From a virus, in the IMG/VR virus record IMGVR_UViG_3300014501_000174, positions 1-41,509 of that record: a stretch of 41,509 nt of DNA; one strand, written 5' to 3'. The notes under the pieces are model-generated. The model was not told the origin of the DNA. It did not search any database and saw nothing but the letters and a program-made list of their open reading frames with translations. Positions 1 through 7,412 of this stretch are shown in pieces. The position numbers and the translations under genes are program-made. The first letter of the stretch is position 1. Each line of letters starts with the position of its first letter.

Positions 1-2748
1 AATTACGCTTATATAACAGACGAAGGAGGACAGGTAGTAAAATACAAGAATCGCAGATCACAGGATGTATTCGATTCGATCATCGCATATTTAGAAGAGC
101 AACAGGCTGGTATTCAAGTGCTCTGCCTCGACCCCGACACGAAAGTTCTCACTGCCGATTTGCGCTGGGTGCGGATCGACGAACTCAATGTGGGCGATGA
201 ACTTGTGGCGGTCGATGAGGGCATGACTGCGGAAGAGCGCAAGAAAATGTTCGCTGATCGCGCCAGAGAAAAGAGAAACGGAGTTAAGAGGGATAGACCC
301 AAGCGGCACGTAAACAGAGAAAGAAAAATGCGGACATGCGTGGTCGAGAGCAAGTGGGATAGCTTCCAGACCGCGATGAAAATCAAATTTGATGACGGAA
401 GGGAAGTAGTTTCTTCGCCTGACCACAGGTGGCTGGGAAGAAAGCGTGGCGGCTGCGACCCAATCTGGCAAAAGACGAAACATCTACAAATCGGCGACGA
501 GATAAGATACATCACTAAGCCATGGGAGGAGCCGTCTTACGAGGATGGATGGTTTGGTGGGTTTATTGATGGCGAAGGCTCGCAAGACCTCACCCGTTCA
601 GGCGCAGATGTCCGTATAACACAAAGAGAGAACGATGTCTTGAAGAAAGCCAGATCTTATCTTCAGGAACGCGGATATAAATTTTACGAACAATGGGACA
701 TGAGAGAGAAGGGCGAAACAAGCAAACTTGGAAACGTGCCAGTGTCGCGAGTGACGGTATCGAGGATGGACGAACTATTTCGTCTTTTTGGACAAACCAG
801 ACCTGTACGATTTCTAAAAAACCGCTGGTGGGAGGGAAAGTGTCTCCCCGGTAAGAAGACAGGTATTGGTTGGGCGAAGGTTGTTTCTATTGAGATTCTC
901 AAGCAGCAGCGGCTTGTCGATATTCAAACATCTACAAGGACATTCATCGCTGAGGGGTTTGTATCTCATAATTGTCTTAAAGGCCGTCAAGTTGGTATAA
1001 CTACTTTAGTATCATTGTATTTCAGCAACAAAATGCTATTTGTTCCGAACACGCTTGCGGTTATGGCGTCAGTGCAAAAATCAAAATCTGACGAAATTGA
1101 AGTGAAACTAAATACTGCTTACGATATGTGTCCTTTCTGGCTCAAGCCATACAGAATGCCTAAAAGGAGTTTCAGTAACGGATCGCGTCTAATGATTGAG
1201 TCCGGTATGCAGCCTAAAGGTATCGCGCAAGGACAAACTCCGCAATTAATTCATATTTCAGAGATAGGTATTATTCCTAATCCGCATAACGTGATCGAAG
1301 AAGGTCTATTGCCAGCAACGCACTCGAACAAGAATCTATTTATGGTGTTTGAGGGAACAGGTTCAGGAAACGTTGGATGGTTCCCTGATTTCTGGAAGTC
1401 TCAGAAAGCAAAGTGGCCTCTTGGAACAGGGAGGATGTGCCCGTTATTTATTCCGTGGCATTTGGCAACAGATATGTATCCTCAGCCTGATTGGATAAGG
1501 GCGCATCCTGTACCGCCAGGATTCTACGAAAGGCGAATGGACGCCACTAAAGCACATATAGCGAGGTGTGAATCTTATGTGCGTAACACTCCTCATTTAT
1601 CTAGTGTGATGGGTTCTAATTACAGAGTACCTATCGAGCAGCAGTACTGGTGGGAGCTTGAGTACGATCAGGCTAGGGAACGTCATTCTCTCCAGCAGCA
1701 CGCTGCCCGTTTACCCGCCGATGACTTTGAGGCTCTGACAGGCGTCCACGATAGCGTTTTTGACGGCGAGACGATCATGGAACTTGAGGACGATATTTAT
1801 ACGGTTAGAGAAGATGGAGCAAGGGTTCGCAAAAACCCAGTTCAATACTACGCGATTACGGGACATTCAATCCTTGAGGAGTTTGAGCCGCAGGAATCAG
1901 AGATTGATTTTAGTAAAGAGATTATCAGAATCTCGCATAAGAATAATCGTGATGAACGATACGATTGGGAACTTGTACCGCTAAATCCGATTGACGAGGA
2001 AACAGAAAGTTTTACTTTTGATCGCCTAGCGGTATTCGAGTTTCCAAAAGAAGGTGCAACGTATAGCTGCGGAGTTGATACGGCGCATGGACTAGGGAAA
2101 GAGGATGAGGATAGATTCTGTGCATCTATGACGAGAGTATCTACCGGCTCAGGATGCGACATTCAGGCAGCAGAACTTACTTCCTTAAGGTTTTCGCCTG
2201 CTCAAGCGGTTCCTTTCCTAGCGGCGATGGCGGCGTGGTATGGGCAAGTTTCAAAGCATTATAGGGGGGTAAAGTTCTCAATCGAGCAGGTTGAGGGGCC
2301 GGGTGATACGTGCCAGAACCAGCTAAAGATCATGGGATTTAATTATCACGCCATTCCAGGAAGGCTTGACGGAAAGAAGGTCAAGGAAGAGAATAAGCAC
2401 AGGGAAGGATGGTACTCGAATAAGACTACCGTTCCTATTCTCATGGACCGCTTTGTAGAGGCTGTAAATGGTGGATGGTATATTCCCTATTCCAAGTGGC
2501 TGATAGAGGAGTTGAAGACTCTTGAGCGGCACACAAAAGATGGTGGAAGAGACGTTATGACCCACCAGAAAAATAAGCACGACGACAGAATACGAGCGGC
2601 GGCTCAGAGCTATTTGAACTGCCACACATACGATGATCTATCCGCACGAGCGCAGAAGAGATACAATGTTCCAAGTAAGAAGAAAACTGACCCTAACGCG
2701 GGACGGTGCCTGTCGAATATGGTTTCGGTGGGGAGTTGGAAGGATTGA
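1..2748 (+). CDS. terL: Terminase large subunit (TerL) interrupted by an intein; 5' end outside window
   Basis: This is the ATPase/nuclease motor that packages DNA through the portal. The frame is open from base 1, so the true start lies upstream; the GTG at 118 is internal. After removal of the intein (124-972) the exteins join as ...GIQVL-CLKGRQVGITTL, which restores a terminase Walker A motif (K-G-R-Q-x-G-x-T-T, about 979-1005). Walker B is the LIHISE segment, with Glu at 1261-1263. The C-terminal RNase H-like nuclease shows Asp in GVDTAHG (2077-2079), Glu in IEQVEG (2284-2286) and the Asp pair in KHDDRIRAAAQSY (2581-2586). All key residues of both domains are present, so the spliced protein should be active. 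The nuclease part is duplicated in the next gene. Family assignment is firm; the gene is only incomplete because the window begins inside it. Confidence 0.93.
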   Translation, partial: NYAYITDEGGQVVKYKNRRSQDVFDSIIAYLEEQQAGIQVLCLDPDTKVLTADLRWVRIDELNVGDELVAVDEGMTAEERKKMFADRAREKRNGVKRDRPKRHVNRERKMRTCVVESKWDSFQTAMKIKFDDGREVVSSPDHRWLGRKRGGCDPIWQKTKHLQIGDEIRYITKPWEEPSYEDGWFGGFIDGEGSQDLTRSGADVRITQRENDVLKKARSYLQERGYKFYEQWDMREKGETSKLGNVPVSRVTVSRMDELFRLFGQTRPVRFLKNRWWEGKCLPGKKTGIGWAKVVSIEILKQQRLVDIQTSTRTFIAEGFVSHNCLKGRQVGITTLVSLYFSNKMLFVPNTLAVMASVQKSKSDEIEVKLNTAYDMCPFWLKPYRMPKRSFSNGSRLMIESGMQPKGIAQGQTPQLIHISEIGIIPNPHNVIEEGLLPATHSNKNLFMVFEGTGSGNVGWFPDFWKSQKAKWPLGTGRMCPLFIPWHLATDMYPQPDWIRAHPVPPGFYERRMDATKAHIARCESYVRNTPHLSSVMGSNYRVPIEQQYWWELEYDQARERHSLQQHAARLPADDFEALTGVHDSVFDGETIMELEDDIYTVREDGARVRKNPVQYYAITGHSILEEFEPQESEIDFSKEIIRISHKNNRDERYDWELVPLNPIDEETESFTFDRLAVFEFPKEGATYSCGVDTAHGLGKEDEDRFCASMTRVSTGSGCDIQAAELTSLRFSPAQAVPFLAAMAAWYGQVSKHYRGVKFSIEQVEGPGDTCQNQLKIMGFNYHAIPGRLDGKKVKEENKHREGWYSNKTTVPILMDRFVEAVNGGWYIPYSKWLIEELKTLERHTKDGGRDVMTHQKNKHDDRIRAAAQSYLNCHTYDDLSARAQKRYNVPSKKKTDPNAGRCLSNMVSVGSWKD
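124..972 (+). mobile_element. In-frame intein (Hint domain plus LAGLIDADG-type endonuclease domain) inside TerL
   Basis: This is a 283-residue protein-splicing element. Block A starts at Cys1 (124-126) with CLDPDTKVLTADLRW. Block B is VVSSPDHRWLG, with the conserved His and Ser in place of Thr. Block F is KVVSIEILKQQ...DIQTSTRTFIAEGF. Block G ends in V-S-H-N with Cys as the first downstream extein residue (973-975). Penultimate His, terminal Asn and +1 Cys are all canonical, so splicing competence is likely. A single LAGLIDADG-like motif, WFGGFIDGEGS (about 550-582), sits between blocks B and F. I see no second motif, so the endonuclease would act as a dimer or is partly degenerate. The insertion point is directly before the Walker A loop of the terminase ATPase, a typical conserved site for intein homing. 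Confidence 0.92.
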
Positions 2749-2759
2749 GGGAGAGGACA

Positions 2760-3503
2760 ATGAACAGACGATCATTCTTTAAGTTCTTAGGTATAGGTGC
2801 GGCGGCAGCGGTGGTAGCTCCGAAAGTGTTGGCAGGAAAACCTTCCAAGATTGAATACACTGTTGACGATTGGGAGTGGACACCGATTCAAACTCACGTG
2901 AATCGTTCTATCGATGGCCTTACGATCTTCGAGGAACCGCATGAAGGCTACGACTACAGCATCGGCGTGGAAACCGGAGACGGTCTTGGCGGTTCTCCAT
3001 CGGTCGTGTCGGTGATGCGTGTAGGGAAAGATAGAGAACCAGACGTGCAAGTGGCGGAATTCTCGTCATCGCATCATAACGGTGCTAAGTTGGTTCCAAT
3101 TATTGCGCAAATCGCAAGGAAATATGGAGAGAAGTGCGTCAACCCTAGAGGACCAATGATTGTAATCGAGCAAGTTTCTGCTCCGGGGGACGTGACGCAG
3201 GATCAATTGAAGAAAATGGGGTCCAAACGGTTTTTCAAAGTTTCAGGAAACACTAGGGATAAGAACGGTAAAAATGTTCCATGGATTAGGGAAGGTTGGT
3301 ATACGACAAAATTTAGCGGCGAGTTGATGATGGATCGTTTTACGGAAGCCGTTAAAAGTGGATGGTACAAACCACAATCCATGCAACTCGGAGGCGACCT
3401 AACCGTGGCTGGAGGAACGAAGTATCCTACCGCATGGGTGAGAGCAGCAGCACAATCGTATGTAGGATACCACTCGTTCGATGAGGATAAAAGAAATGCC
3501 TAG
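2760..3503 (+). CDS. Tat-signal protein homologous to the TerL nuclease domain, catalytic residues degenerate
   Basis: Start ATG 2760 is preceded by GGGAGAGG at good spacing; an upstream in-frame start overlapping terL is less likely. Residues 1-26 look like a twin-arginine signal (NRRSFFKFLG, then an alanine-rich core ending VLA-G). The rest aligns by eye with the C-terminal nuclease of the preceding TerL: GLTIFEEPHEG..YSIGVETGDGLG against RLAVFEFPKEG..YSCGVDTAHGLG, IVIEQVSAPGDVTQDQLKKMG against FSIEQVEGPGDTCQNQLKIMG, and WVRAAAQSY against RIRAAAQSY. The first catalytic Asp is Glu (2970-2972), and the third acidic site (HDD) has become YPT; only the middle Glu (3168-3170) remains. It probably arose by tandem duplication and lost nuclease activity. 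Whether it is exported, and what it binds, is unknown. Length is 247 residues. Confidence 0.8.
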   Translation: MNRRSFFKFLGIGAAAAVVAPKVLAGKPSKIEYTVDDWEWTPIQTHVNRSIDGLTIFEEPHEGYDYSIGVETGDGLGGSPSVVSVMRVGKDREPDVQVAEFSSSHHNGAKLVPIIAQIARKYGEKCVNPRGPMIVIEQVSAPGDVTQDQLKKMGSKRFFKVSGNTRDKNGKNVPWIREGWYTTKFSGELMMDRFTEAVKSGWYKPQSMQLGGDLTVAGGTKYPTAWVRAAAQSYVGYHSFDEDKRNA

Positions 3504-4284
3504 CACCGACAGAATTCAAACACTCCAAGCGGAACTTGCCGCGCTCAAGCGTGAGAGCAAGGAACAAGCTATTGCCGCCAAGAAGGAACAGCAGTGGGTA
3601 AGCGTCAAGAAGCGTTTACCTGAGAATGAGGATCAGCGCGTTATCGTATGGCGCGAGGATCATATTGAATTGTGCTGGTTCTCAAAAGGAAAGTGGTACA
3701 CATACAACGGATCATTCTTCTTAGAGGAAAAGGACGTGATCGACGGGGTTTCTCACTGGCTTGGAACCGATTGGATGCATTCTAAGTATTCTCCGTCCTA
3801 TGGCCCAGGAATTAAGAACTTTCTGCGGTACTATTGGCACAGATTGACCGACAAAGCATCTGACGTGGCTTACGATTTGAGGCCAAAATCGTGGAGTAAA
3901 GGAAATGCTCAACTCAGCCAAAAGCCAACCTTCTATCAGGACCGATACGGAAAAGTGGTGACGGGACTTCCAGAGGATCGTCCTGCGCCTCGTGGATTCC
4001 AGAAAATCGTTTGCAACAATGTTTTTGAGGCTGAAAAACTTTCTGAGTTGCAGAGGCGTCAGGAGAGAATTGAGCACGGCAAGATAAAAGAAGATCGTGA
4101 GCAGATCGAGGGCGCGGCTCAAAAGGCATGGCGCAGCAACGCTCATAATCTAATGGCAAACGCAAGGAACCAAGTAAACCGAGATTTTATGGAAGCGGCA
4201 TTAGCGAGAAACGCGGAGCACAGGCCGTGGGAGTATTCGAGGGAAAGCTACCTACACAGCGAAGGCCACGAATCTGGACATTAA
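3496..4284 (+). CDS. DUF551-domain protein of unknown function
   Basis: ATG 3496 is chosen because GAGG (3484-3487) sits at SD distance; ATG 3481 in the same frame is the alternative. It overlaps the end of the previous gene by 8 bases, which suggests translational coupling. After a short coiled-coil-like N-terminus (LQAELAALKRESKEQ) the stretch WVSVKKRLPENEDQRVIVW...GVSHWLGTD matches the DUF551 pattern, a small beta domain common in phages with no assigned function. The C-terminal half is basic and helical (EKLSELQRRQERIEHGKIKEDREQ), ending in many Arg/His residues. Its position between packaging genes and the portal suggests a role tied to packaging or the virion, but this is inference. Length is 262 residues. 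Confidence 0.75.
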   Translation: MPSTDRIQTLQAELAALKRESKEQAIAAKKEQQWVSVKKRLPENEDQRVIVWREDHIELCWFSKGKWYTYNGSFFLEEKDVIDGVSHWLGTDWMHSKYSPSYGPGIKNFLRYYWHRLTDKASDVAYDLRPKSWSKGNAQLSQKPTFYQDRYGKVVTGLPEDRPAPRGFQKIVCNNVFEAEKLSELQRRQERIEHGKIKEDREQIEGAAQKAWRSNAHNLMANARNQVNRDFMEAALARNAEHRPWEYSRESYLHSEGHESGH

Positions 4285-4285
4285 A

Positions 4286-4301
4286 TGTTTCACGTGGAAC
4301 A
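4286..4301. promoter_or_regulatory. parS: parS-like centromere site (TGTTTCACGTGGAACA)
   Basis: The 16-base sequence differs at one base from the bacterial chromosomal parS TGTTTCACGTGAAACA and fits the degenerate form TGTTNCACGTGNAACA used across many phyla for ParB binding. It is an inverted repeat around CACGTG and begins one base after the stop codon of the DUF551 gene, in one of the few longer intergenic gaps (4285-4391). No parA or parB gene is seen in the window. What is known: ParB CTPase loads at parS and spreads. What is inferred: the phage may recruit host ParB, or encode its own outside this window. Confidence 0.65.
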
Positions 4302-4391
4302 TAGTTGTAGACGGTAGACATGATTTGGTTTATGATTCGTTTTAGCCACGTCTAAGGACGCGGATCGTACCGGGAGGAAACGTGAGCATGT

Positions 4392-6497
4392 GTGGCGGCT
4401 GATATTGAGACAGTTTCCTGGCGAGTACCTAACTTTGAAAAATCCGATATTGAAAAAATCGCTTGGGTAGAAAACACTATTGCCGAGGGTGAAGGATACC
4501 TTGCCGGTCAAGCCTGCTACCGCAACCTGAATCAAAATCTACGTGTCTTTGACGGCATATTTAAGGATAAAGCCCGGTCTGTTCTGGTCACGAACGGATT
4601 AAAGTATGCCATACGGAAATTCTGCGAGACGTTGGCGGAAGTTCGTGAGATTGCTGGTTTTGGCTCCGACGTAACTGCTTACAAAGCAATGGCTGAGATG
4701 CTTACAAAGGTCTCAAAATGCGTCTATTTAGAGTCCGATTTTCCCTACCAAATTCTGAGAGTTCTGCAATACGCCACAGTAATGGGCATAGGCTATTTAT
4801 GGCCTAAAGTCGTTCCGACAGAATATCATTTTGGCCCACGGGAGATGAGATTTGACGCGCTAGGATTGTTGGATGTAGTTCCTGTCCAGATTCCATCACG
4901 GACAAATGACGTGCAGGATGCCTATGCGGTCACGATCTACGATTACATGCCTATAGCTGAGGCGTGTGCGAACTTCCCTCTGTTTCAGGGTCAACTCCAG
5001 ACCGTAGGAAGAAACAATTACAAAACATTGATCCAGTCACAGCGGCAGGATTTTGCTGCGATGTATCGTTATGGAAGCGTAGGAGAGACGCAGAGCCGTA
5101 GTTTCGGAAACCTCTATGCGGAGATAAGATACACATTTATAAGGGACATACGCATCAACACATCTGGCAAGGAGATGCAGTTTGGAACGGAAGGAACGTC
5201 TTGGTTTTACAAGGTTCCAACGATGGGACAGCCGATCTTTGGAGGGATGAGGAATGGTAAACCATACATGCGCCCTGCAATGGTGGCGGATTGTCGAATG
5301 TACCCTAACCTTCGGCTCATCATTACGTCTTCAGGACTCAACAAAGTCATGTACGACGGAACTTCTTTTGACTGGGACTCGAAAATGCCTGTCATCCAAT
5401 ATACGGTAGACGACTGGGCATGGGAGGCGTTGGGAAGATCGTTGGTTGGAGATGTAGCCTCGATTGAAACGACGATTAGAAAGCATAAGAGGTTGATGGA
5501 TCAATTACTTACGGCTCAAATGGAACCACCGTTAGGATATAAGGCAGACGAAAACGGAGGCAAGAGTATTGAGACGTGGGATATGTTTGCACCAGACGTT
5601 AGGCTTGGCCTGTTCGGTGGTGATGAACCGAGGAAGACGCTGCAATCTCTATTGCCTGAAGGAATGGCGGTAGGAGCAGAAAACAGGGAGTTCGTAAAAG
5701 ATTTAGAGAATGCGGAACTAGCGCAGCTAGGATTAAACGATGTTGGAAGCCTTGCCAACATAAAAATGAATATCGCCAACGACACAGCAGACAAAATGCT
5801 TGAGGCTATTGGTCCTATCGCCAAGGGCATAGCGATGAGGATTGAGAAGGCCAACAAGCGTGTAGGCGAAAGGATGAAAACTCTTATTCCTCAATGGTTC
5901 GACGCTAATAGGCTTATCGAGTATGTAGGTCCAGACAATATCGCAAAGGAGATGTTCGACTACAATCCAGACGACATGGTTCCAAGCCATTTGCCGGATG
6001 AAATGATTAACGGAATCTCTCCCATAGATGAGTCAAAGTATGATCGGCTGACGAGAGCAAAGTTTTTCGCCAAGAAATTGAGGCTTGTTTCCATTCCGAG
6101 CACACTACTGAGGATCACGGCCATGCAGAGACAGATGCTCTTGTTGCAGCTTAAGCGCGGGGGAGCACCGATTTCATGGAGCACGGTAATGAAAACCCTT
6201 GATATTGCAAACTGGGGAGAATCTCAGGGAAGCACGGAAAAAGAGAAATTCTTCAACGAGGAAGTAGATTTGCAAGTCATGGGGATTGTTGCTAAAGCCA
6301 AGGCGCTTATGAAATTGAAGGAGATGGGAATTGATCCTTCGGTTCTTGAAGGTGGAGATCAGCAGGGTGGTAAGGGCGGTAAAGGACCGGGTGGACAGCA
6401 CGCGGGCGGGCGTCCCAGCAGCGGCCAAAAAAATCCAAAGTTGGCGCAAAAGGGTGGAGCGGGTGGAGCACCTCGCACAATCGTAAAAGAATCATGA
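4392..6497 (+). CDS. Portal protein (P22-like size)
   Basis: The portal forms the dodecameric ring at the capsid vertex through which TerL drives DNA. The 701-residue length, position after terL and before scaffold/capsid, and helical composition fit a podovirus-type portal. An early segment (residues about 40-130) is helical, a central mixed region includes YRYGSVGETQSRSFGNLYAEIRY, and a long helical stretch (about 350-560) is compatible with stem and crown. The last 60 residues are a disordered Gly/Lys/Gln-rich tail. Start GTG 4392 is the first possible one: an in-frame stop lies at 4383-4385. GGAGG at 4373-4377 is 14 bases away, a little long. No alternative family comes to mind; the call rests on size, context and overall pattern rather than on a signature motif. 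Confidence 0.75.
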   Translation: MAADIETVSWRVPNFEKSDIEKIAWVENTIAEGEGYLAGQACYRNLNQNLRVFDGIFKDKARSVLVTNGLKYAIRKFCETLAEVREIAGFGSDVTAYKAMAEMLTKVSKCVYLESDFPYQILRVLQYATVMGIGYLWPKVVPTEYHFGPREMRFDALGLLDVVPVQIPSRTNDVQDAYAVTIYDYMPIAEACANFPLFQGQLQTVGRNNYKTLIQSQRQDFAAMYRYGSVGETQSRSFGNLYAEIRYTFIRDIRINTSGKEMQFGTEGTSWFYKVPTMGQPIFGGMRNGKPYMRPAMVADCRMYPNLRLIITSSGLNKVMYDGTSFDWDSKMPVIQYTVDDWAWEALGRSLVGDVASIETTIRKHKRLMDQLLTAQMEPPLGYKADENGGKSIETWDMFAPDVRLGLFGGDEPRKTLQSLLPEGMAVGAENREFVKDLENAELAQLGLNDVGSLANIKMNIANDTADKMLEAIGPIAKGIAMRIEKANKRVGERMKTLIPQWFDANRLIEYVGPDNIAKEMFDYNPDDMVPSHLPDEMINGISPIDESKYDRLTRAKFFAKKLRLVSIPSTLLRITAMQRQMLLLQLKRGGAPISWSTVMKTLDIANWGESQGSTEKEKFFNEEVDLQVMGIVAKAKALMKLKEMGIDPSVLEGGDQQGGKGGKGPGGQHAGGRPSSGQKNPKLAQKGGAGGAPRTIVKES

Positions 6498-6530
6498 TAA
6501 CTATATGATTCTAAACAACTAAGGAGATAT

Positions 6531-6773
6531 ATGGCAATCAGAGTTAAGACTCAGAAAAGTTATTACGTCACAGAATTTACCGTCGAACTTCCCATGAACT
6601 GCGGCGAGCTTAATGATGTTCTCAAGGCGATCAAATCTACAGGGAAAACCGTGTTTCAGTATAATGACGGAAATGTCCTTGGGATCAACGTAGAGCAACG
6701 TGAAAAGGTTCCATCTGGGGCGATTGATGAGCAGATTCGCGATCTTCTTGGATTGGATACGAAATTACTGTAA
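6531..6773 (+). CDS. Small hypothetical protein (80 aa)
   Basis: I do not recognise this gene. It has a strong SD (AAGGAGATAT then ATG) and follows the portal gene by 33 bases. The sequence predicts a beta strand (SYYVTEFTVELP), a helix (CGELNDVLKAIKSTG), more strand (TVFQYNDGNVLGINV) and a C-terminal helix (AIDEQIRDLLGL), so it is a small alpha/beta domain without Cys motifs or membrane segments. A promoter begins just after its stop codon, so it is probably the last gene of the packaging/portal transcript unit. Expression is likely because of the RBS; function is unknown. Confidence 0.75.
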   Translation: MAIRVKTQKSYYVTEFTVELPMNCGELNDVLKAIKSTGKTVFQYNDGNVLGINVEQREKVPSGAIDEQIRDLLGLDTKLL

Positions 6774-6781
6774 AAAAGTGC

Positions 6782-6810
6782 TTGACAAATCGTTTGTAAT
6801 TGAATAGGGT
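6782..6810 (+). promoter_or_regulatory. Sigma70-type promoter for the capsid gene block
   Basis: A perfect -35 TTGACA (6782-6787) is followed after 17 bases by TAGGGT (6805-6810), a moderate -10. Transcription would begin near 6817 and read the leader hairpin at 6870-6903 and then the small basic gene, scaffold and capsid. The perfect -35 box and exact spacer are visible; activity is inferred. Confidence 0.5.
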
Positions 6811-6869
6811 TGTAAAAGATTCACCGAGATACATGCGCCCCTCGCGCAGAATTTTTGAGGGAATACGCA

Positions 6870-6910
6870 ATGGCTCATTAGGCGAAGTGGCCTGATGGGC
6901 CATTTTCCTT
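6870..6910 (+). terminator. 14-bp hairpin followed by a T-rich stretch (terminator or attenuator)
   Basis: ATGGCTCATTAGGC (6870-6883) pairs with GCCTGATGGGCCAT (6890-6903) with only two G-U pairs and a 6-base loop; TTTTCCTTT follows. It lies between the promoter at 6782 and the ATG at 6945. It could terminate readthrough from the portal operon, attenuate the new transcript, or protect an mRNA 5' end. Confidence 0.6.
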
Positions 6911-6944
6911 TGCAGTCAACCTTAACCAAAAAGGAGTATTCCCA

Positions 6945-7052
6945 ATGACAAAGAAACATCATGTAGGTGGAAAAAAGGCGCACGTTAAGAAAATCGGTGG
7001 CAAGAGGCGTGTTCGCAAGGGTCCCAGCAAGAAGAGCGCCCTGAAGATTTAG
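6945..7052 (+). CDS. Very small, highly basic protein (35 aa)
   Basis: ATG 6945 is preceded by AAAAAGGAG at a usable distance. The product, beginning MTKKHHVGGKKAHVKK, is about half Lys, Arg and His, with Gly as the main other residue and no hydrophobic core. It should be disordered and bind nucleic acid or acidic protein. It is the first gene after the 6782 promoter and precedes the Pro-rich and scaffold genes. It resembles the other Lys-rich miniature proteins at 11870, 12013, 29836, 30053, 30380 and 37172 in composition, but lacks their shared C-terminal tail (it ends KSALKI). Confidence 0.75.
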   Translation: MTKKHHVGGKKAHVKKIGGKRRVRKGPSKKSALKI

Positions 7053-7082
7053 TAATTAGCCACTAACCCCCAAACGGAGAAA

Positions 7083-7385
7083 ATGACAGTGGCTACGAAT
7101 GCAATGCCAACGCCAGATCAAGGAGGATCGCCCCAAGCGGGTGGTCCTCCCCCTCCCCCACCCCCTCAAGGTGGAGGTCAGCAAGGCCCACCCTCGCAGG
7201 GTCCAGCAAATCAAATGCAGCAGCTTTTAGGCAAGTGGTCGCAAGCCGCTCAGGAAATGGCGACTGCGTATCCACAGATTGCTGCTGAATTGAATGCAAT
7301 CGTACAAAAGATTGGGGAAGCGCAGACGAAGCTGATTGCTCCTCCGCAGCCTACCCCCATGAGTCAACAGCCAATGTACTCGTAA
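7083..7385 (+). CDS. Pro/Gly/Gln-rich protein of unknown function, head region
   Basis: The first 45 residues are low complexity with a run of seven prolines and repeated Gly-Gln. From about residue 45 a helical segment follows (QMQQLLGKWSQAAQEMATAY, then PQIAAELNAIVQKIGEAQ), and the end is again Pro/Gln-rich. SD GGAG is close to ATG 7083. A disordered arm plus one amphipathic helix, encoded directly upstream of the scaffold, suggests a minor head or assembly protein. No family is recognised. Confidence 0.65.
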   Translation: MTVATNAMPTPDQGGSPQAGGPPPPPPPQGGGQQGPPSQGPANQMQQLLGKWSQAAQEMATAYPQIAAELNAIVQKIGEAQTKLIAPPQPTPMSQQPMYS

Positions 7386-7412
7386 CAGGAAAATCCGGGA
7401 GAATAGTGAATT

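Noticed and set aside
2706-2759. Earlier start of the Tat-signal nuclease paralogue overlapping terL
   Set aside because: ATG 2760 has a better SD and places the twin-arginine motif at the N-terminus.
2891-2907. Second CACGTG core (ACTCACGTGAATC) as a further parS site
   Set aside because: Only the inner 8-9 bases fit; the outer TGTT/AACA positions do not match and it lies inside a coding region. The CACGTG at about 17593 fits even less.
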